Source: Aphelocoma coerulescens
Lineage: Eukaryota > Chordata > Aves > Passeriformes > Corvidae
NCBI RefSeq assembly: GCF_041296385.1
Contig: NC_091023.1
Coordinates: forward strand, 12,028,924 to 12,092,923
Direction of reading: 5' to 3'
DNA length: 64,000 nucleotides
The notes under the pieces are model-generated. The model had not been told where the DNA came from. It ran no database searches and saw nothing but the letters and a program-made list of their open reading frames with translations. Of this stretch, positions 13,874 to 27,146 are shown one piece after another (the first letter of the stretch is position 1; each line of letters opens with the position of its first letter). The position numbers and the translations under genes are program-made.

Positions 13874-14928
13874 GTATGTAGTTATTTGCTCTCATAATCA
13901 AACATAATGGTATTAAAACACACTGTGCATAGAAAAAAATTAATCAGAAGAATTTAGATATAATAGTAATCTGCTTTCTCGGCTGTAGGTTCATCCTGCA
14001 TTTTTCAACATTGAAAGAGCATTATTTTGATCTCTTCTATCCTATTTAGTTGCTCATCCCATGTATTACCACATCACAGTGCAAAGTGAACATTCCAATA
14101 AGCTTATATCCAGGGAAGTTCTAATGTTGTAAGATGGCTATTAGAGTTGTTTAGGACAATTTGCACCGCCTTATTAGCTGCCTAATAACTCCCAGTCACT
14201 GCTTTGCTGCTGTGTCAGCTGACTGACACAGGGGCTGAAAGGTTCCTTGGGGCAGGTGGCAGAGCTGCATAATTCTGTCTTCAGTCATTCTGCATAAGGC
14301 ATGCAGAGCATTCTAGTAGCCCAGATGATGAGAGAACGCAGCAACTTTTTAAAACTAAAAGCAAAGGAGGAAGATTCCCTCAGGTGGTTAGACCTCCTTT
14401 CATTGGAGAAAACCACATCATTAATTGCAAGTTACATATTTTCAAATGTTACCTAGAAGGCTGTTATTGAAGCAGACTGTAACTAGGGTTTTATATTAAA
14501 ATTGCTACTATGGTAAAAATATATGGTGTTTAAGAAAAAAGTATTAAATACTTTTAGAACTAGTACAGGTTGTTTGTTTTTTTTTTGTAGTTTCTTACTG
14601 CAAAATTGATCCTTTTTGTGGGTAACCACATAAATTTGCCCTGAATGTCTTAATTACAACAGTCTAGTTAATATTCTGCAGAATACTTTTAACTTGCATT
14701 GTCAAGAATAATTAGGAGACATTCCTTTTCTCTGCAATCTGGCTGAGTAAGTTCCATGTGAAGCAGGGTAGTAAAATGGCTGTATGACCTCATCCATATT
14801 CACTGAAATTAGGGTGCTGTATTTTTGCCTCCTATGGCTTTTGGATTGGACTATTAGAGCAATAAGTGTCTAGGAAAGGCTACATACTTGCTGCTTTTTT
14901 TTTTTAAATATTACACTGCTTGTTTTAG

Positions 14929-15024
14929 GATTCAAGAGCATACTACCATCTGTTAAATCAGATTGCGCCCAAAGGAGATGACCTTGATCAATTGCCCATT
15001 AAAATTGACTTTACAGGATTTCAT
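14929..15024 (+). CDS. PLS1: PLS1 exon 9 (CH2)
   Basis: Acceptor cttgttttag, donor gtaagt. It codes 32 residues (297-328), DSRAYYHLLNQIAPKGDDLD and onward. The DSRAY(Y/F)HLLNQIAPKG string is diagnostic of plastins. The second half (DDLDQLPIKIDFTGFH) diverges clearly from human (GEDGPAIAIDLSGIN), a surface loop known to vary among plastins. Confidence 0.94.
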
Positions 15025-16281
15025 GTAAGTATCCAGAAATGTAACAATAGACTGAAATTATCTGAGACCTCTGTATATGTATCCAACATTCTGGTTACCA
15101 GGTTGTCCCTGAATCCTCTTTTGTTCCCTAAGGTGTGCAAAAACTCAGCCAGATTCCTCAGTGCTACAAAAGTGTAAATGGGCACAAACTTGAGTAAGTT
15201 GTAAAGTGCTGCAGAAACAGGGTAATGCATCCTGCAGTCTAAAGTTTGGAGCTATGTTTTACTTGGAGTAGTGTATGTTGATTTTCAATTGGGTCATCAA
15301 ACATGAATATTATAACATCAGTTCTCCTTGTCTGGAATTCAGACAAGGAAAAAGAGTAAACTAGATAAACCTTGTGATCCTTCCTTTAACCAAATAGTAT
15401 TTAGAAATAACATGTGAGACCTTCCAATGACCAGCAGGAAAGTGCAGCATCCATCAAGCGATAAGTTGTAAAGGGACAGAGGGTCTAAAACCAGCCTACA
15501 TGGATGTGAAAACAATTGTCTAAGCTGCTTTATACCGCTTGTTGGAAGGATTATTCTGAGAGTGCATTTGATACAAAGTTGAACTGCGTGCCTAAGATAC
15601 CTATATATTAATCAGAATCTAAGGTAGAATCTCATTATTAGTTATAATTGTGAAACCCATGTGCAAGATTGTTTGCTTATATGCTTTAGTTCTCTTAAAC
15701 TCCTTGTTTGCTTTGTTTGCTCCTCTTTGGGATTTTTTTTTGAGAATGAAAAAGAGTAGAAGTTAGTTTTTTCCATGTAATTTCCTACAGTTCATATGAT
15801 CAATTTATTAATAATAAAGACCAATGAACAAAACACACAAGTTGCCAACTTACGGTGATTAAGAGGCAAAAATATTAAAAAGATAGAAAGTTTGAAGCAT
15901 CCAAACTCTTACTGAGGGTTTTGGTTGTCATCTGTAATTACTGTGCTTGAGAATATCAGTTTAAAGCAGTGATGAAGAACCTTTGGCACATGTAGAAGAA
16001 TATGCAATATGGGAATCAACAGCCTGGAAATGCAAATATAATCACTGCTCTTCTGGCTGCATTTGCTGTGATGCATGAGGAATGCTGGGCTGACAGCCAC
16101 AGAAGTGAAGGACAGTAGAAGAAAGAGAGGAATTGTCATGGGCTGTGAGAGCTAACACAGGCATTGGTAGAGTGAGGGAGGAACTGACATGGGTCTTTCA
16201 AAGATTTCCCTACCTGAAGATTTGGTAAAATCTAGTACTAGACTTAACTGTAAATTAATTTTTGTTTGTTTTTCTTTTCAG

Positions 16282-16477
16282 GATAAAAATGACTTGAGGA
16301 GGGCTGAATACATGCTCCAACAGGCAGATAAATTGGGCTGCAGACAGTTTGTAACTCCAGCTGATGTGGTTGCAGGCAACCCTAAGCTCAATTTGGCTTT
16401 TGTTGCAAATCTCTTTAACACATATCCAGCCCTGCACAAGCCTGACAATTCATCTTATGATCTCAATTTATTAGAAG
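16282..16477 (+). CDS. PLS1: PLS1 exon 10 (CH2 end, interdomain linker)
   Basis: Acceptor gtttttcttttcag, donor gtactc. It codes residues 329-394, including [20 protein letters not shown] and [18 protein letters not shown], the C-terminal helices of CH2 and the linker to actin-binding domain 2. The donor gtactc is weaker than the consensus. It is followed by the gene's longest intron (about 4.9 kb). Confidence 0.95.
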
Positions 16478-16979
16478 GTACTCAACCTACTAACTATACA
16501 GAAGATAAGAATATTAGTGATTGCTATTTAGGTATTCCTTCTAGGTTGTGATGTAGGATCCCTGTGTGCTGGTGCCTGTGTTTACTCACTAGCAGGCAAT
16601 ATAAGCCTTAGTAGAAATCCCCCATTAGTGTGTATATTGTTCACTTGTGTTAGCCTGACCAAATGGTTATTCCTGAATAACCTTCTGTCATTCATTTGCA
16701 GGAGCAAAAACTGTCCTCCTACTTTCCTCTCAGTTTCCTGTGCTTCTTTCCATGCTATTTATATTTTAGCTGATAGACAAATTCTAGCCTTTCTTCGCAG
16801 TGCTATATTATGCAACTATAATAGTCTTTAAAAGTATTTTTCACAAAGTGCATTTATATATATGTGTGCGTATTGGTTAGCTGCCTTTTAAAGTAGGAAA
16901 CATTTTTTTTTAAAAAGGCTTCTGTATCAGCCCCCCATATTAATCTATTGCATCAACAGCCTGTATAGATCCTATCGTT

Positions 16980-17258
16980 TCAGGGAATTTGGCCTTTAAC
17001 TGTACAGTTCCGATCTCTAATGCTAGAGATAAAGGCATAATTGGTCACAACCTTTGGCTGTTGCCCTTGCCGTGGACCAGCTAATCTAGGATAATGAACC
17101 GGCTCCTGCCAGTGTATTTCACAGTTGTTCACTGATCTCAAAGGAATGTGAGAATCAGGGGTGCTGCACTCGGGAGAATCATCAGCAATGTTCACATAGT
17201 CCTCTGCACTGCCTTCTCGTGCCTTCCTCTTACTCTTCCTATCAGGTTTCCTTTCCAT
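16980..17258 (-). pseudogene. Unidentified coding-like fossil in PLS1 intron 10
   Basis: A 92-codon minus-strand frame has a composition unlike chance AT-rich intron: it is Lys/Arg-rich at the start and Pro/His/Asp/Ser-mixed later, and the local GC is higher. Upstream on the same strand (to about 17330) a different frame gives a charged, Gln/Lys/Arg-rich helix-like stretch. This suggests one old coding sequence broken by a frameshift. Stops interrupt everything further upstream. I do not recognise the source; a processed pseudogene or a decayed retroelement gene are both possible. It is antisense to PLS1 and has no visible splice structure. Confidence 0.3.
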
Positions 17259-20200
17259 CTAGGTGAGTCCATCTTCCTTTGCTCCTGTTTTTTCATAATT
17301 TGTCTACGCTGCTGCATCCTCGTGTCACAAATCTTGTGCCCCTCAGACCATTCTTATTTCAGGCTTCTTGCATTTCTAGTGCCAGCTGGGTGCCAGCTGT
17401 GATGTGATAGAGGTTGCAGAGCACAGGACGTTGTCTTCCCTTTTCAGGGGAATAACCCCAGTCACTGCAGTCCCTGCTGGCCAGGACAAATGATTGAAGG
17501 AAAGGTCTGCTCTTCCTCTGCTTCAATTTTGTTAGAAATGTCAGCTCTTGGAGATGTATACAGGAGCTGTGTGGAGGCAGAATATGTTCAATTCAGCTTC
17601 TCTGCTCTGAAGATAAAGTTGCTGGTGTGGTTTGAAATACTGAAAACTTGGTTAAATTTGGAACAGTTTTCATTGGCATGGGAAAAACCAGTTGAATTAG
17701 TTTCTGGACTTTCCTGAAACATTTAGATGAAATTAAAGTCTCAGCCAAACCAGTTTAAAAAGTTACAATCAGCTGAATGCTACACTATGATTTTGTAATG
17801 ATAAATACCAGCCAAATTTAACTTATTATTTGCAGTATATATTTTAGAGATGGATAATCATGCCAATGTTACCTGTTCAAAGAAAAGTAGATGACTCTTT
17901 TTTGCCCTCAAGTAATAATTCCCATGGTGTCAAGTAGATCTAAACCATCAAAATAGTTATTTCAGCCCAAGGACAATGTTAACGTTTTTTTCCTGTTAAT
18001 GTTTGTTTTCCATTAAGTCCTGTGTTTATACTGATGTTTTCTCAAGCTAGTGATATAAAATATGACATTAATTTCTTTATAGTTTCATCATAGATTGTCT
18101 GTTGAAATCTGATTCATAATTTATAATGCTTTCCTGTTTTGCTTCATGAAATGCAGATTTGACCCCTCCTAATGTAGGTACTGTATTTAGTACTTTTCTG
18201 TACTCCATAAAAGTGTTTACTCTGCAATTTTTCTTTCTTTTTTTTTTGCCCCTATTGTTTAATCATCTCTGTCCTTTTTCTGGTTGATTTTTTGCATTGT
18301 TCTTACATTTTTCTATTGTTTTAATATGCCATCATAAGTAAAAGAGAAGGAAAAACCCCACAGCATATAAAGTGAGGGCAAGAGTTGCAGTAACTCAAAT
18401 GCCATACAGGTATTTTGGGGGGTTTAGGCAGTAAGGGCTTTCCATGAATGGAGACATCAAGCTGTAGGCATGTGTGGGTGAGTAGAGCTTTCTAAAAGTC
18501 TTCATTTTCCTGCATAAATTCCATCTTTTCAGGCACTGTCCCACCCAAAGAGTGTGGTGTGGCTGTCCTCTTCAGTTTAAGACGATTAATGCTGTGCATA
18601 AACTGACATCTGCCCTGATAATACGTCTGGTTATGTGCACTGATATGTGGAGAGCATATCCCTCAGGAATACTGACATAGCAAAATGAACATTTGATATT
18701 GTGTGGGGTGGAGAGGGCAGTCCTGAGCTCAGTTAATGCACGACCTTTGCATGTTGCTGCTGATCCAAGGAACCTCTTGCTTGTGGGGAAAGCAGCAGTT
18801 TGGAGTCGAAGTCATGCAGAAAGCTGAGTTCTTGGGGGGAGGAAGAGGAGGAACTTGTGTCCACCCACATTTCCTTCAGTGTAGACTCCTGTGCTGTTGC
18901 TTAGATCACTGGCAGCCTTCATGGCTGTCACCACGAGAGGGTTAAGTACTCCCACTCAGGCTGGCTGAACTTTGGGTGCAACTGCATCTTGAACTCTGTT
19001 GTCTTCCAGAGATAATCTTAGATATATTTGGAGCTTTTTGGATTCTTGACCCCCTCCCTATGGCTACTCTCCACTCAGTTCCACAGTGTAATGATCTCAA
19101 AGAAGAGATAGCAATAAATATAAAGGATACTACCAAATTTGCTCCTCTCTCTTTTGTGTAGCTCTGCCCCCTTTCTGCAGTTTTCCAATGATTTTGGCTA
19201 TCTGCTGCACCACTCAGCAGAAGATATGCTCCTGATAGGATCACAAGGTATATTTTGAATAAAAGAGTAGAGAGAAAAAATTGGTCAGTTCTCAGCCATC
19301 TGGAAAACTTATGAACACTTAATGTATTGCATGATAAAGGGATTTGTTTAGAGTGGCATATTAAATATTGTATGCTGGGTTTAGTTCCTGGATTCCCACT
19401 CTCCAAAAGGGTCCTGCCCAACTTGCATGCTCTTGCTCCTGCTTGGCTACTTTGAATTCTCCTGACAATGTTAAGCATGCATTTTAAAATTCTCAGTCTG
19501 AGTGCAGTTGCTGAGTATCTTGTTTTTGTGGCTATGCTGTTTTAAGTAAGAGTTCACTAAATAACCTTGGTACTGTCTTTGCAATGGACAAGTGTTCCTA
19601 AAAGCACTTTGCAGTCAATATTTTAGGTACTGCAAATCAACTCAAAGCTCAGTAACCATAAAATCATTAAAAAGAAGCATAAGGCACTCACTTCAAAAAT
19701 CTATAATCTCAAAGATATTATTTATAAACTTAAATTATATATCACTCTTGAGTTGTGATTGTTTTTTAAATGGAAAAACTGATACTTTTAATAACTTTGT
19801 CACAAAGGTTGATTCTGATGACCTTGCAGAATAGTATTTTCTTTGTTTCTTCTGTTACATCAGTGACTCCTTGGTTATTTTTACAAGTAAATATTTGAAA
19901 CAAACACTAATTCAAATTACATATGAAAAAATTAATAATTTAGAAAATGTATCAGTACGATAAATATCAACTACTTAATAATAATTGGAAAGAACCTGGT
20001 AAGGTGGCTGAAACTTTTGAAATAAAATTTATTCTGTTATAAATTGTAAACTACAGCTGAAATGTCTGAAGTCCAGAGCTTTTTGTATAAAAGGGTAAGA
20101 GACCTAATTAAAATGGTAATTTCTGTCTAAAAATCAATGTTATGTCATAAGTCTAGGTGTGGAAAGATAATGTTAAAGAGACTTTCTTTCTAGTCTAATG

Positions 20201-21376
20201 ATAAATACATGTTTACACAGTAGCTTCATTTTACAAAAACATTCATTATTCGGTAGTCAGTCTAGAATTGCAGTACTAAACAAGATGGTTTTCATGCTAC
20301 ATAAACCTCATCAGACAGACTTCGTATTGTTACCCTCTAAGGAGCAAATGAAAACAGCAAAGAAAAATCTTGCTTAGATATTTGTGCTTCAGTCTGGAGA
20401 AATCTGCTCTTTCACTGTTTGGAGAGATTTTCTCCCTCCTCAATGTCTTCTCTGTTTTCTTAACTGTGGATTATCAACCCAGGGGGGAACAAAGTGATGA
20501 GGTTATTCCAAGCTCACATATTCAGGCTAAATATTTTCTCAAATGCTCCTCTTTGATGCAAGAGAAAACAGCTTATGCAGCAGTAATTCACATGCAGATG
20601 GCTACAGAGACGTTGTTAAAATTTAGGTAGTGTTGTATGTAGAAAATTAATGAATTACTGCAAGCTGTAACTTTATAGAGAAAGAGAGGTTAGAACTCAT
20701 GATTGCAATAATAAAAGCGATCTAAGTCAGGAAAGTGAAGGTTGGGGTTTACTTCCTAGTGAATTTTCTGCAATTCTTGTAAGTAGAATTGCTGGTTAAA
20801 ACTGTGGGGATATGGCCCCCTCGGCAATATAAATAACTTCACAAATTTAACCAATACAACACTGCCTTGCTAAGTTTTCTGTGCTAAAAACTGAAAAAAT
20901 GAAATCTGTTGCTTTGGGAAGGCCCTTTGCAAATTAATACTGTCAACCTCTGTGAGGAGAGGGTGGAGTTGTAGTGTCTGGTGTGTTAGTACTGACTTTT
21001 TATTAAAAGATGCCATTTCTAACAGATTTAATGGTACTGGTGAATGCAGTTTCCACTCAGTTTTAGGAAATTGTTATTAATCATCTCCATTATATATTAA
21101 TTATGTGAAATATAATAAAAAAATTATTTCTGTATTTTATCAAATTGTATTTACTCAGACAAATGTAGTCGAATAGTACTCCCTGTAGTGCCCATGTCCC
21201 TGTGCCCAGAACTGAGTGAATCTGAATTGGACAGGATTGCCTCATAGTATAGACTACTGTTTGGGAAATAATGAACTCATTTGGGGGGGGTGGGGAGGGA
21301 TATGAGAACCATTTAAACATTGCTTATTGAAGTGTTTTCTCCAATAACTTACATAGAATTATATTTGTCACCATAG

Positions 21377-21455
21377 GAGAAAGTAAGGAGGAAAGGACTT
21401 TCAGAAACTGGATGAATTCACTGGGTGTAAGCCCTTATGTTAATCATTTATACAG
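21377..21455 (+). CDS. PLS1: PLS1 exon 11 (start of CH3)
   Basis: Acceptor gtcaccatag, donor gtaaga. It codes residues 394-420, [20 protein letters not shown] and onward to HLYR/S. It opens CH3, the first half of actin-binding domain 2. A run of eight G, then TGGGGAGGG, lies about 80 nt upstream (21283-21299). Confidence 0.95.
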
Positions 21456-22517
21456 GTAAGATATTTTTTAAAAACAATGATTTGATTTCCCTTGGGTTAC
21501 AGGGGAAGAAAGAAGGAAAGAAGAGGGGGAAGTTGTATTTCTACTAGAATAGTGATTTCCAGGTTTCCACTTCAAAACTGGTCTGTAGAACCACATTAAG
21601 CAGTATCTAACTAGAATATTCTACTCATAATCTATAAATACTAGAAAGCCTAAAAAGGTTTAAATGTTCCATCTCACTCACTTGTACTTTGAATTACATT
21701 TTTTTAAAAGCTGAGCTAATTGTGTTTTGTGATGCATATTTTTGTTTTCTCAGTAGACTATAAGAAGCTCTGCAGTGTAGTATTCCTGCAGGTAAAGGGC
21801 TTTATAACAAGCTTTTAGATGCTTCTGGTCACTTTCAAATTGTGCCAGAAGTTGATTCAAATCCTGTCAATAAAATATGGGATTGAGGGAGTAGATGGGA
21901 ATACCTGCTTGTATGTATATTTATTATTAGGCTTCATTATTTCTGTTTTCTGACCTCTGTGAAGTGATCTGTAGGTACCTTAATGTGGAGAATTTAATTT
22001 AGTAAGTAGCTGATGGGGATTAGCAGCAATGCAATATATAATGGGAAAATAATACTTTTCCTACTGTTATTCTTTTGCAAGATAAGTACATTGATTTTGA
22101 TTATTCATTAGCAAAATACATCTGTAGGCATCTGCAGATAAAGCGTGAGTATTTAACATTTGGGAAGTTCCTGAGGGAACTAAAACTGGATCAATAAATT
22201 AAAACTCTTTTAGCAGCTGTTTTGTCTGTGCTTGCCCTATGAAAGTAAGTATTTAACTGAAGCTGGTAAAGACAGTGGCTGAGCTTGTTTCACTAAGATT
22301 TGTGAAAATGATGAAATTAAATGCAGAATTTGATGTATATAATTGCAGGAATCAAGCAATAGAATATAGGCCAGTTTCTTTACCGAACGGCACAAATTTT
22401 TATTAAAGAGTCTGCAATTTTTCAGCGATTTAATTACACTGTGAGAAATCTCAAGTACTTACTTTCATTGTCAATCTGAGCTTTTGTACTTAAAAACATT
22501 GTTTTGCTCTGGTTTAG

Positions 22518-22632
22518 TGACCTTTCTGATGCTTTAATCATCTTCCAATTGTATGAAATGACGCGTGTGCCAGTTGACTGGAGCCACATCAACAAACCTC
22601 CTTACTCATTACTTGGTGGCAATATGAAAAAG
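22518..22632 (+). CDS. PLS1: PLS1 exon 12 (CH3)
   Basis: Acceptor tctggtttag, donor gtgcgt. It codes residues 420-458, [20 protein letters not shown], then the WSHINKPPY and GGNMKK signatures conserved in all plastins. Ends in phase 0. Confidence 0.95.
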
Positions 22633-23351
22633 GTGCGTGGATGCTCTGGGATGCAGTCCAGTTTCACTGCTTCCCATTGTGCTGATGGCAGTCTGTGTTG
22701 TTGAGATTTCTGTGCTACTGAGAAAGTCCTGGGGGAAAATAAAAGGAAAAAAATATTTTTCAGATATTATTCCAAAGAATAAATAGCAGCTATAGCACAT
22801 ATCACCTTAGTTTCTAAACTTTTTGGCAATTTTTAATTTATAGCCTAATTTGGATATATAAATGAAAGCTTCAAGTCACATGGCTATTGTTGCTGGATGC
22901 TCTTATACCATGAGGTGTTTCCTCCCAGAGCAGTTTTATATGCTGCCTAGAGGACTTAGGCAAGACTTGCAGAATCCAAGCTTTCACTTAGATTTGTGAT
23001 TGTTGTGAAGCCTGAAATGTAGAGGATAAAAATTACTGCCCGTTTAAGAATAACATATTTCAATATCTTTCAAATTTAGTTTTGATATAAATATATTTTA
23101 TTCACTGTCTTAGTGGAAACTTGGTTTTCTCAAATGTGGAAAAATATTGTCATTGGAATCTTGCATAATTGCATTTAGAGTAAAAACTGTCTTATTTTAA
23201 TCACAGTGTAGCTAGACTGGCAATCTTTTCTAGCTTCAAATCTCACCATAGGTAACAGTAAGACAAAGTCATTAAAAATACACAGATTATAGGTCTGTAT
23301 TGCAGAAATATTAAGGTGTTTTCATTATTTGCACAAAAAATTTATTTTTAG

Positions 23352-23485
23352 ATTGAGAATTGCAATTACGCAGTAGAACTTGGGAAGACAAAAGCCAAAT
23401 TCTCACTGGTTGGTATTGCTGGACACGATCTAAATGAGGGTAATCCAACTCTGACTTTGGCTTTGGTATGGCAGCTGATGAGAAG
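23352..23485 (+). CDS. PLS1: PLS1 exon 13 (CH3 end)
   Basis: Acceptor tttatttttag, donor gtaagt. It codes residues 459-503, [20 protein letters not shown], then [21 protein letters not shown], the closing helix of CH3. The last two bases AG join G from the next exon to make Arg. Confidence 0.96.
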
Positions 23486-24361
23486 GTAAGTTAGGCACAG
23501 TGTATGATAGATGTGTATATATGTGTCTGTGCACATGTGCATGTGTGTCTGTATATCAAAGCAAATTAAAGCTGCTGCTCAGGTCACCGAACTCTACATC
23601 TTAGAGCAATCTCTAAATATCCCTGTTCTCACAGATAAGCTAGTATATGTGTTTTGTACTTTTACATACTGTGTAGTGATTGAAACCACGATGTGTAGCG
23701 ACAATTAAAACCTTGTAAACTAGAAACTCTGATTAAAATTATAAATCCTGCAGCAAGTAAAAAGAGCTTAACTTATTTCATGTTGATTCCATGTATCTTT
23801 CTGTACGTAGAGAGTAATTTAAATATTTGTAAAACCCAAGTAGATGGTGATATATACTATAGAAGTTAAAAGGGTAAAAAATTATAGGCTATCTCAGTTA
23901 TAGTTACATAAGTATCATCAAATCAAAATCTTGCTACTGTATTATGCAAGAAAAAATAAAGTGGTTTCAGTAAAAAGAGTGTTTTATTGCAAATGTTTTC
24001 CACATATTAGTTTTTGAGACCTATCTCTAAACACTTAATGGTTTTTGTACTCAGACTGTTGGGATTCAGTTTTCAAGGACTAGGATGGTAGGGAGCCATT
24101 TAAACTTCAAAAGTAAAATTAATTATGACATACTGAGTAAAACAAAGGCATGAAGATGTTACAGTGAATATTATCAAATTTGGGATATTATTCTTGTAAA
24201 AGTGATTTCAAGTACTAAGTTGTTTATAAGGTAAGGGTACATTATGAAGAGGAGTACTTGGCATTGTTGAAATATTTTACTTTTGCTTGTAGCTTTGTAC
24301 TGTTAAAAGAGTTGAATTCTACCACTCATTTTAACTTAAGCTCCTGTTCTCTTTATTGAAG

Positions 24362-24485
24362 GTATACTTTGAATGTACTGTCCGACCTTGGAGAGGGGGA
24401 GAAAGTAAATGATGAAATTATCATTAAGTGGGTGAATCAGACACTTGCAAAAGCAAATAAGAAAACTTCAATTATAAGTTTCAAG
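24362..24485 (+). CDS. PLS1: PLS1 exon 14 (start of CH4)
   Basis: Acceptor tctttattgaag, donor gtaatc. It codes residues 503-544, [20 protein letters not shown] and then [15 protein letters not shown], the linker and first helix of CH4. Ends in phase 0. Confidence 0.95.
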
Positions 24486-26546
24486 GTAATCCATTTTATT
24501 TACTTTTCTTTCCACATATAAGAAGACCTGGCATTTTTAACCTGATCTGGTAACAATTTGGCTTTAACAGTGGCTCTCCCATCACCTAGCAACTTTGTAT
24601 AAGGAAGTATTTCTGACAGTCTGTGAATCTTCAAAAATATTTTTAAAATCTATTAATAAGAAAAAGAAATTATAATAGCTGCAGTAAGATACAGAACAAA
24701 AACCCCAACAACAAAAAAAGAAAAAGAAGTTTAAATTTTCAAAGGGGCTTCTGTCTGAAGTTACCAGTGTTTGGGCATGGCATGTCATATATTTTCCAAG
24801 TTTTTGGATATAGGCACTCTCATGCTTATACAAGTGTGAAAAACAACTTTGGAAATACCGGGGGCAGATGACCACTTCTCCTAGGAGCTGGTTAAAAGGA
24901 TGTACTCGGGTGTGACAGAGCCGGGAGAGGGAGCCCACGGTAACCAGCGACACCTTGTGAGTTCCTTGGCACTGCTGATGTGCAGCAGGCTGGGGGAAAA
25001 TAGGAGCTTTTCCCATTCAGCAAAGAAGAACACATTGATGAAGAGAGTATTCCTTCCACATTATTTCAGTGTTAAACATGAAAGAAGCCATATGTGTGTC
25101 AGGTGTGTTATTCTGCATGAATCTCTTGCTTTAGAAATGGCTGGTTAATAATTGCACACAAAGATAACATTCTTGTACAGGTTCATTGTATAACCTGAAG
25201 CAGTATGTCTGTGGTTCAAAACAGGAACATAAGAACCTAGCAAGTTAAATTTTTGAGAGTTCACTATGTTATGAACTTTAATTAGGTAAGCATTATTAAT
25301 GAAAAAATTAAGTAAAAATATTTCATTTTGACTCTAGAAGGTAACTCGGGCCTTCATTTTCTTATGAGACATTGCTGGTTCTCTTATTTCTACATAAATT
25401 GTTGTAACGGTGGTATTAAATAAGTTGAAAGTATGACAGGAATCTGTCCCAATATCTTGCCTTTAGTATGCCTGTGGTTTTGGGGGGACACTGGTTGCAT
25501 TTTTAAGGTCATTCAAATAGTGTTTTTAAGATAATTCAACTGATGGTTGACCAATAAAGATAAGGAGGTACTGATGTAAAGTGCCACTATTCAATATTCT
25601 TTTTTTTTTCTAATAATTTTTTACAACATTCACATAAATATTGTCTTTCGCTGTTTGGATTTTGGGATTACTATGGCAAGCAGACCATAGAGAATGCAGA
25701 AGTGCCTCATATTTCACTGTGGACTATGGAAGCCAAATTCTATTGTATTGCCATTAGTTCAAACAGTAAAAATGATAAAGGTGTGTCTTGGGAATATACT
25801 CCATGCATTTAATGTCTTGAAGCAGAATTATATTAGTATTTTTAGATGTATAATTAGTATGATGGCTCTGTGGAACTTCCCTGAACCGGAAATCATAGTT
25901 CTGACCTGGTGATGAAGGCAGCAGTGTCCTGTGGCTTGTGCTCAGCCACTGCAGGGCCTGAGCCAGCCTCGCTGGCACTGTCTGTTCTTGCTTTGGCACC
26001 AGCAGCTCCTTCTCTGCCCGGATAGTTGGGAAGGAATAATTGCAGCAACAGCACTTGCTCTTTTAAGAATGTCTGTGTATTAAATACAAAACACAGACTG
26101 CTCATGCTAGCTCAGAATATCATCTGAGCTGAAAAATTGTAAAAAGAGTGAGCCATAAACTACTGGAGAAAATAGTTCTGTGGCAAGAAAATAAGGAAAA
26201 TATACATATTGGGGAATGTAAATACCTTTTTATTGTTTTGAAAGTCTGGTCCTTGAACTCCTATCAAAACTCCCTTCCTTCCTTAGGGCTTAAGGAGGGA
26301 AGTTTGATGAAATAAATTTAAACCGTTTGTGCAATAATGATACCAGCACAGTGAATATTTTAATACTGATTGCAGAAAAGAATATTAGATTTCATAAAGG
26401 GTGAGGAAAACCTTCACACTGAAGTAACAAAACAGGCTTCTGTCTTTCAGTATGCATGCAAGATGTGCTGTAGGGTTTTTTGCATTTGAAGATGGAGTAA
26501 TCAAAGCAGATTGCTTAAACTAATCTTGTGAGTCTTTTTCTTTTAG

Positions 26547-26671
26547 GACAAATCAATTAGCACTAGCTTACCTGTCCTAGATTTAATAGATGCCATTGCA
26601 CCAAAAGCAGTTCGTCCAGAAATGGTCAAGAGAGAAGACCTTTCTTACCAAGATAAATTGAATAATGCCAA
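26547..26671 (+). CDS. PLS1: PLS1 exon 15 (CH4)
   Basis: Acceptor tttttcttttag, donor gtaagt. It codes residues 545-586, DKSISTSLPVLDLIDAIAPK and onward to LNNAK. Family-typical CH4 sequence with a few substitutions against human (for example SYQDK for SDEDK). Confidence 0.95.
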
Positions 26672-27146
26672 GTAAGTTTTAAACAAATGCTTCGTATTTT
26701 CTTGAAATGCAGGAAGTGCATGAATTCACAGTGTAATGCATGATTTACTGATTTGTTAAGAGAAAGATGACACTAATATTAACTGATTTTTTGAACAGAA
26801 CATAAGTTCTAATATTATTGGGTTATTCTTCTAGTGTATCTAAAATATGAACTCAAATTCACAGCTGATATGATTTACCACCACTGCACTGCAATTGGTT
26901 TCTTAATAGTTTGCCATGACTCATATTGGTTTTGACCAAAATAAATGCTTTGATAACCAGTAGCAAAACATCTGCCAGTACAATTGTCAGTACATGCTTT
27001 CTTCACAATAATGTTCATTTTCTAGTAGAGCCTAAGTACTGATTAAACAGGCATATCCTGCTATTGAAATCTGGTTTTGTTGTGAATTATGACATATTAG
27101 TAGATGCCAGAAAAATAACAGTATTTGTTTTCTCTTGTTTTCTAAG

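Larger units (their letters stand above)
4562..16281. other. PLS1 introns 2-9, non-coding content
   Basis: These introns (4562-7934, 8099-9277, 9408-11043, 11177-12082, 12165-13469, 13636-13730, 13874-14928, 15025-16281) are AT-rich, with many poly-T and poly-A tracts. There is a short AT dinucleotide run near 6917-6932. No frames longer than about 86 codons appear outside the exons, and none resembles a known protein. I saw no RNA gene or complete mobile element. Confidence 0.6.
16478..27146. other. PLS1 introns 10-15, non-coding content
   Basis: Intron 10 (16478-21376) is the largest, and holds a coding-like minus-strand fossil (16980-17330) and a 178-codon minus-strand open frame (18942-19478); both are treated separately. 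Intron 13 (23486-24361) has a degenerate TG/TATG run near 23511-23550. Intron 14 (24486-26546) has a 144-codon minus-strand chance frame at 24582-25016 and a GC-richer patch at 25900-26030. No other structure was recognised. Confidence 0.55.

Noticed and set aside
24582..25016. 144-codon minus-strand frame in PLS1 intron 14
   Set aside because: Contains a low-complexity Phe run from a poly-A tract, has no domain features and no splice structure; judged chance.
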